Positions 5,256 to 6,702 of a DNA stretch of 6,702 nt are shown in pieces. The notes beneath the pieces were generated by a model that was not told the origin of the DNA, searched no databases, and worked only from the letters and a program-made list of their open reading frames with translations. Both the position numbers and the translations under genes were made by a program. The first letter of the stretch is position 1; each line of letters opens with the position of its first letter. Source of the DNA: DASXBA01 sp046729895 (lineage in GTDB: Bacteria > Actinomycetota > Thermoleophilia > Solirubrobacterales > Thermoleophilaceae); NCBI GenBank assembly GCA_046729895.1, contig JBKPHP010000115.1:1-6702 (forward strand), read 5' to 3'.

Positions 5256-6026
5256 ATGACTCACGAGGAGGCCCACCGTCTCGCGCGCGAGAAGGGGGTC
5301 TCCCGGCCGCTATACGCGCTGGTGCGGGGGGTCCTGAGGCCCCTCTTTCGCGTCTATTTCCGCATGCACGTGTCGGGCGCGGAGCACGTCCCGAGCGAAG
5401 GCCCGGCGATCATCGCCCCCAACCACAAGAGCTTCTGGGACCCCTTCTTCCTCGGCATCGCCATTCCCCGGCGGCACCTTCGCTTCATGGGGAAGACGGA
5501 GCTGTTCCAGGGTTGGTGGGCCTGGCTGCTCGTTCGGTTGGGGGCGTTCCCGGTACGCCGCGGCGAATCGGACACGGCCGCGCTCGAGACGGCGCGCGAG
5601 ATCCTGCGTCAGGGCGGCCTGTTGGTTCTCTTCCCCGAGGGCACGCGGGTGCGGGACCCGGACCAGCTCGGAGACCCCAAGCGCGGAGCCGGCCGGCTAG
5701 CTCTCGAGTCGGGCGCCCCGCTCGTGCCGGCTGCGATCACCGGCACCGATCGCCTGTTCGTGGGGCCGTTCGCCAAGCCCAAGCGCGTGCAGGTCGCGTT
5801 CGCCGAGCCGATCCCCGTCGACGAGCTGGCCTCCAGCCATGAGGCGGCCGGCCAGCTGGTCGAAGGCATGCTGTGGCCCGAGGTCGAGAGCGAGTTCCGG
5901 CGGCTGCGGTCGCGGCCCGGGATGATCGCGGCGAGCCTTGCGGCCCTCGGTATCGGCGGCGGGCTGTTGGTGCGTCGGAGAGGCACCCGGCGCGGCAGGC
6001 GGCGGCGCGGGCGGCGGCGGCGCTAG
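5256..6026 (+). CDS. 1-acyl-sn-glycerol-3-phosphate acyltransferase-like protein (PlsC/LPLAT family) with membrane-anchored poly-Arg tail
   Basis: A 256-residue acyltransferase expected to act at the cytoplasmic face of the membrane, transferring a fatty acyl group onto lysophosphatidate or a related lyso-lipid or glycolipid acceptor. The four family blocks are visible: NHKSFWD with catalytic H57 and D62 (HX4D), GAFPVRRG at 97-103, FPEGTR at 126-131 (acceptor phosphate binding) and VPAAITGT at about 157-164. The core ends near residue 219. Residues 223-239 (MIAASLAALGIGGGLLV) look like a membrane helix. They are followed by a 17-residue tail with 13 arginines, which should stay cytoplasmic by the positive-inside rule. 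The ATG at 5256 is the only good start, since the frame upstream is antisense to csbD. No Shine-Dalgarno is seen and a small hairpin precedes it. It ends 18 bp from the convergent split-barrel gene. The exact acceptor lipid is not determinable. Confidence 0.92.
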   Translation: MTHEEAHRLAREKGVSRPLYALVRGVLRPLFRVYFRMHVSGAEHVPSEGPAIIAPNHKSFWDPFFLGIAIPRRHLRFMGKTELFQGWWAWLLVRLGAFPVRRGESDTAALETAREILRQGGLLVLFPEGTRVRDPDQLGDPKRGAGRLALESGAPLVPAAITGTDRLFVGPFAKPKRVQVAFAEPIPVDELASSHEAAGQLVEGMLWPEVESEFRRLRSRPGMIAASLAALGIGGGLLVRRRGTRRGRRRRGRRRR

Positions 6027-6044
6027 CCGGCCCCGGACAGGACG

Positions 6045-6702
6045 CTAGGCGGCAGCCTTGCCCTCGCGCAGCGCCTTCCTGTAGCCGCGCTTGGCGAGGT
6101 AGCCGTTGGCCAGTGCCAGCAGCGTCTTGTTTGGGGGCGCCTTGAAGCCCCCCGCGATGTGAGGCGCGTAGCGGGCGCCGTCGCTCGACGATTCGAGCCA
6201 GCCCGTATACACGTGCGACACGAGGCCGACCAGCTGGGGGCGATACGAGTGCCCCAGCAGGCCGGCCCGCCGGCCACCGGGCGGGATGAGGTCGTCGCGT
6301 GCGGCGGCGAGCTCCAACCCGCCCTCGTCGGCAGAGCGCAGCGCCACCGGCACGACGGCCGGATAGCCGTCCTCGCGAACGTACGAGAGGACCAGGTGCG
6401 GCAGACTGCGGAGCCGGCTCGCGGCCTTCTCCACGTCCACGCGGGGGCGGGTCCCCTTCCTCGGCGCCGACTGTGGCGCGGGCGGGGCGGGAAGCGGCGT
6501 GCCAATCACCGTCGCGTCGCCTGCGCATTGGAGATCGGGCCATACGACCATCCGCTCGATACGTACGTCCACCGGAACACGAACCATGTAGTACTCGCGC
6601 ATCCAGCGGTCCCAGAAGAATCCACTCTTCGCCTCGCCCAGGAAGTCCCTGGCCCGGTCGCGCACCTCGTCGCGGCGCTTCTGCGAGGGGCTCGGATCGG
6701 GC
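6045..6702 (-). CDS. Probable FMN-binding split-barrel (pyridoxamine 5'-phosphate oxidase-like) protein, 5' end outside window
   Basis: 218 C-terminal residues are visible and the frame is open to the right edge, so the true start lies outside; an internal GTG at 6665 is possible but not favoured. The visible part begins with a charged stretch, then GFFWDRWMREYYMVRVPVDV, a strand ending VVWPDL and a Pro-rich linker (PLPAPPAPQ). A second unit follows: LPHLVLSYVREDGYPAVVPV, then LIPPGGRRAGLLGHSY, VGLVSHVYTGWLE, ARYAPHIAGGF and PPNKTLLALANGYLAKRG. The strand pattern 'LSYVREDGYPAVVPV' resembles the first strands of flavin split-barrel proteins, and I read the whole as two such barrels in tandem, the first mostly outside the window. 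This is family-level pattern recognition; cofactor (FMN, F420 or haem) and substrate are unknown. It converges on the acyltransferase gene with only 18 bp between the stops. Confidence 0.7.
   Translation of the reverse strand, partial: PDPSPSQKRRDEVRDRARDFLGEAKSGFFWDRWMREYYMVRVPVDVRIERMVVWPDLQCAGDATVIGTPLPAPPAPQSAPRKGTRPRVDVEKAASRLRSLPHLVLSYVREDGYPAVVPVALRSADEGGLELAAARDDLIPPGGRRAGLLGHSYRPQLVGLVSHVYTGWLESSSDGARYAPHIAGGFKAPPNKTLLALANGYLAKRGYRKALREGKAAA

Noticed and set aside
4691..5842. 383-codon plus-strand open frame across the permease start, csbD and acyltransferase
   Set aside because: Runs antisense to two good genes and out of frame with a third. Its composition is typical of a shadow frame.
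6027..6044. CCGG-CC-CCGG in the 18-bp convergent gap as a bidirectional terminator
   Set aside because: The stem is only 4 bp with a 2-base loop, which cannot fold as a useful hairpin, and there is no T-tract.
5737..6543. 268-codon minus-strand open frame over the acyltransferase end and split-barrel gene
   Set aside because: Arg/Ala/Pro-rich with no motif. Both real genes are supported in other frames.

Overview
This is a very GC-rich chromosomal window with strong G/C bias at third codon positions. It carries eight recognisable protein genes, one likely small gene, and short intergenic regions. The gene content fits a soil-type actinobacterium, possibly of the Solirubrobacter/Thermoleophilia kind: an extended-SDR epimerase, a secreted subtilase, universal stress protein, NarL-type regulator, AI-2E permease, CsbD, PlsC-like acyltransferase and a split-barrel flavin-type protein. 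That placement is inferred from composition and family make-up, because the window has no rRNA or other phylogenetic marker.

Layout from left to right: (1) a nucleotide-sugar epimerase/dihydroflavonol-reductase-like gene on the minus strand, cut by the left edge; (2) a secreted S8 serine protease on the plus strand; (3) a universal stress protein on the minus strand that shares a CTAG stop with the protease; (4) a NarL/FixJ response regulator on the plus strand, followed 17 bases later by a 29-codon single-membrane-span ORF with almost purely G/C third positions; (5) an AI-2E family permease with a C-terminal zinc ribbon on the minus strand; (6) upstream of it a csbD-like stress gene on the minus strand, separated by a 130-bp gap full of inverted repeats; (7) a PlsC-like acyltransferase on the plus strand with a membrane-anchored poly-arginine tail; (8) a probable FMN split-barrel (pyridoxamine-phosphate-oxidase-like) protein on the minus strand, cut by the right edge.

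Strands alternate almost gene by gene. The three convergent junctions overlap by 4 bp, overlap by 11 bp, and are separated by 18 bp. The divergent junctions (906-995, 2738-2844, 5168-5255) are therefore the obvious places for control sites. The clearest site is a GTTT-N16-GGGTAC element in front of csbD, which matches the general-stress sigma factor (SigB/SigF) promoter pattern. UspA, CsbD and an orphan response regulator give the neighbourhood a general-stress flavour, but nothing proves that the genes act as one system.

I see no mobile element, CRISPR array, tRNA/rRNA gene or defence island. The items most worth following up are the small membrane ORF (3489-3578), the SigB-type promoter (5203-5228), the zinc-ribbon permease and the arginine-tailed acyltransferase.
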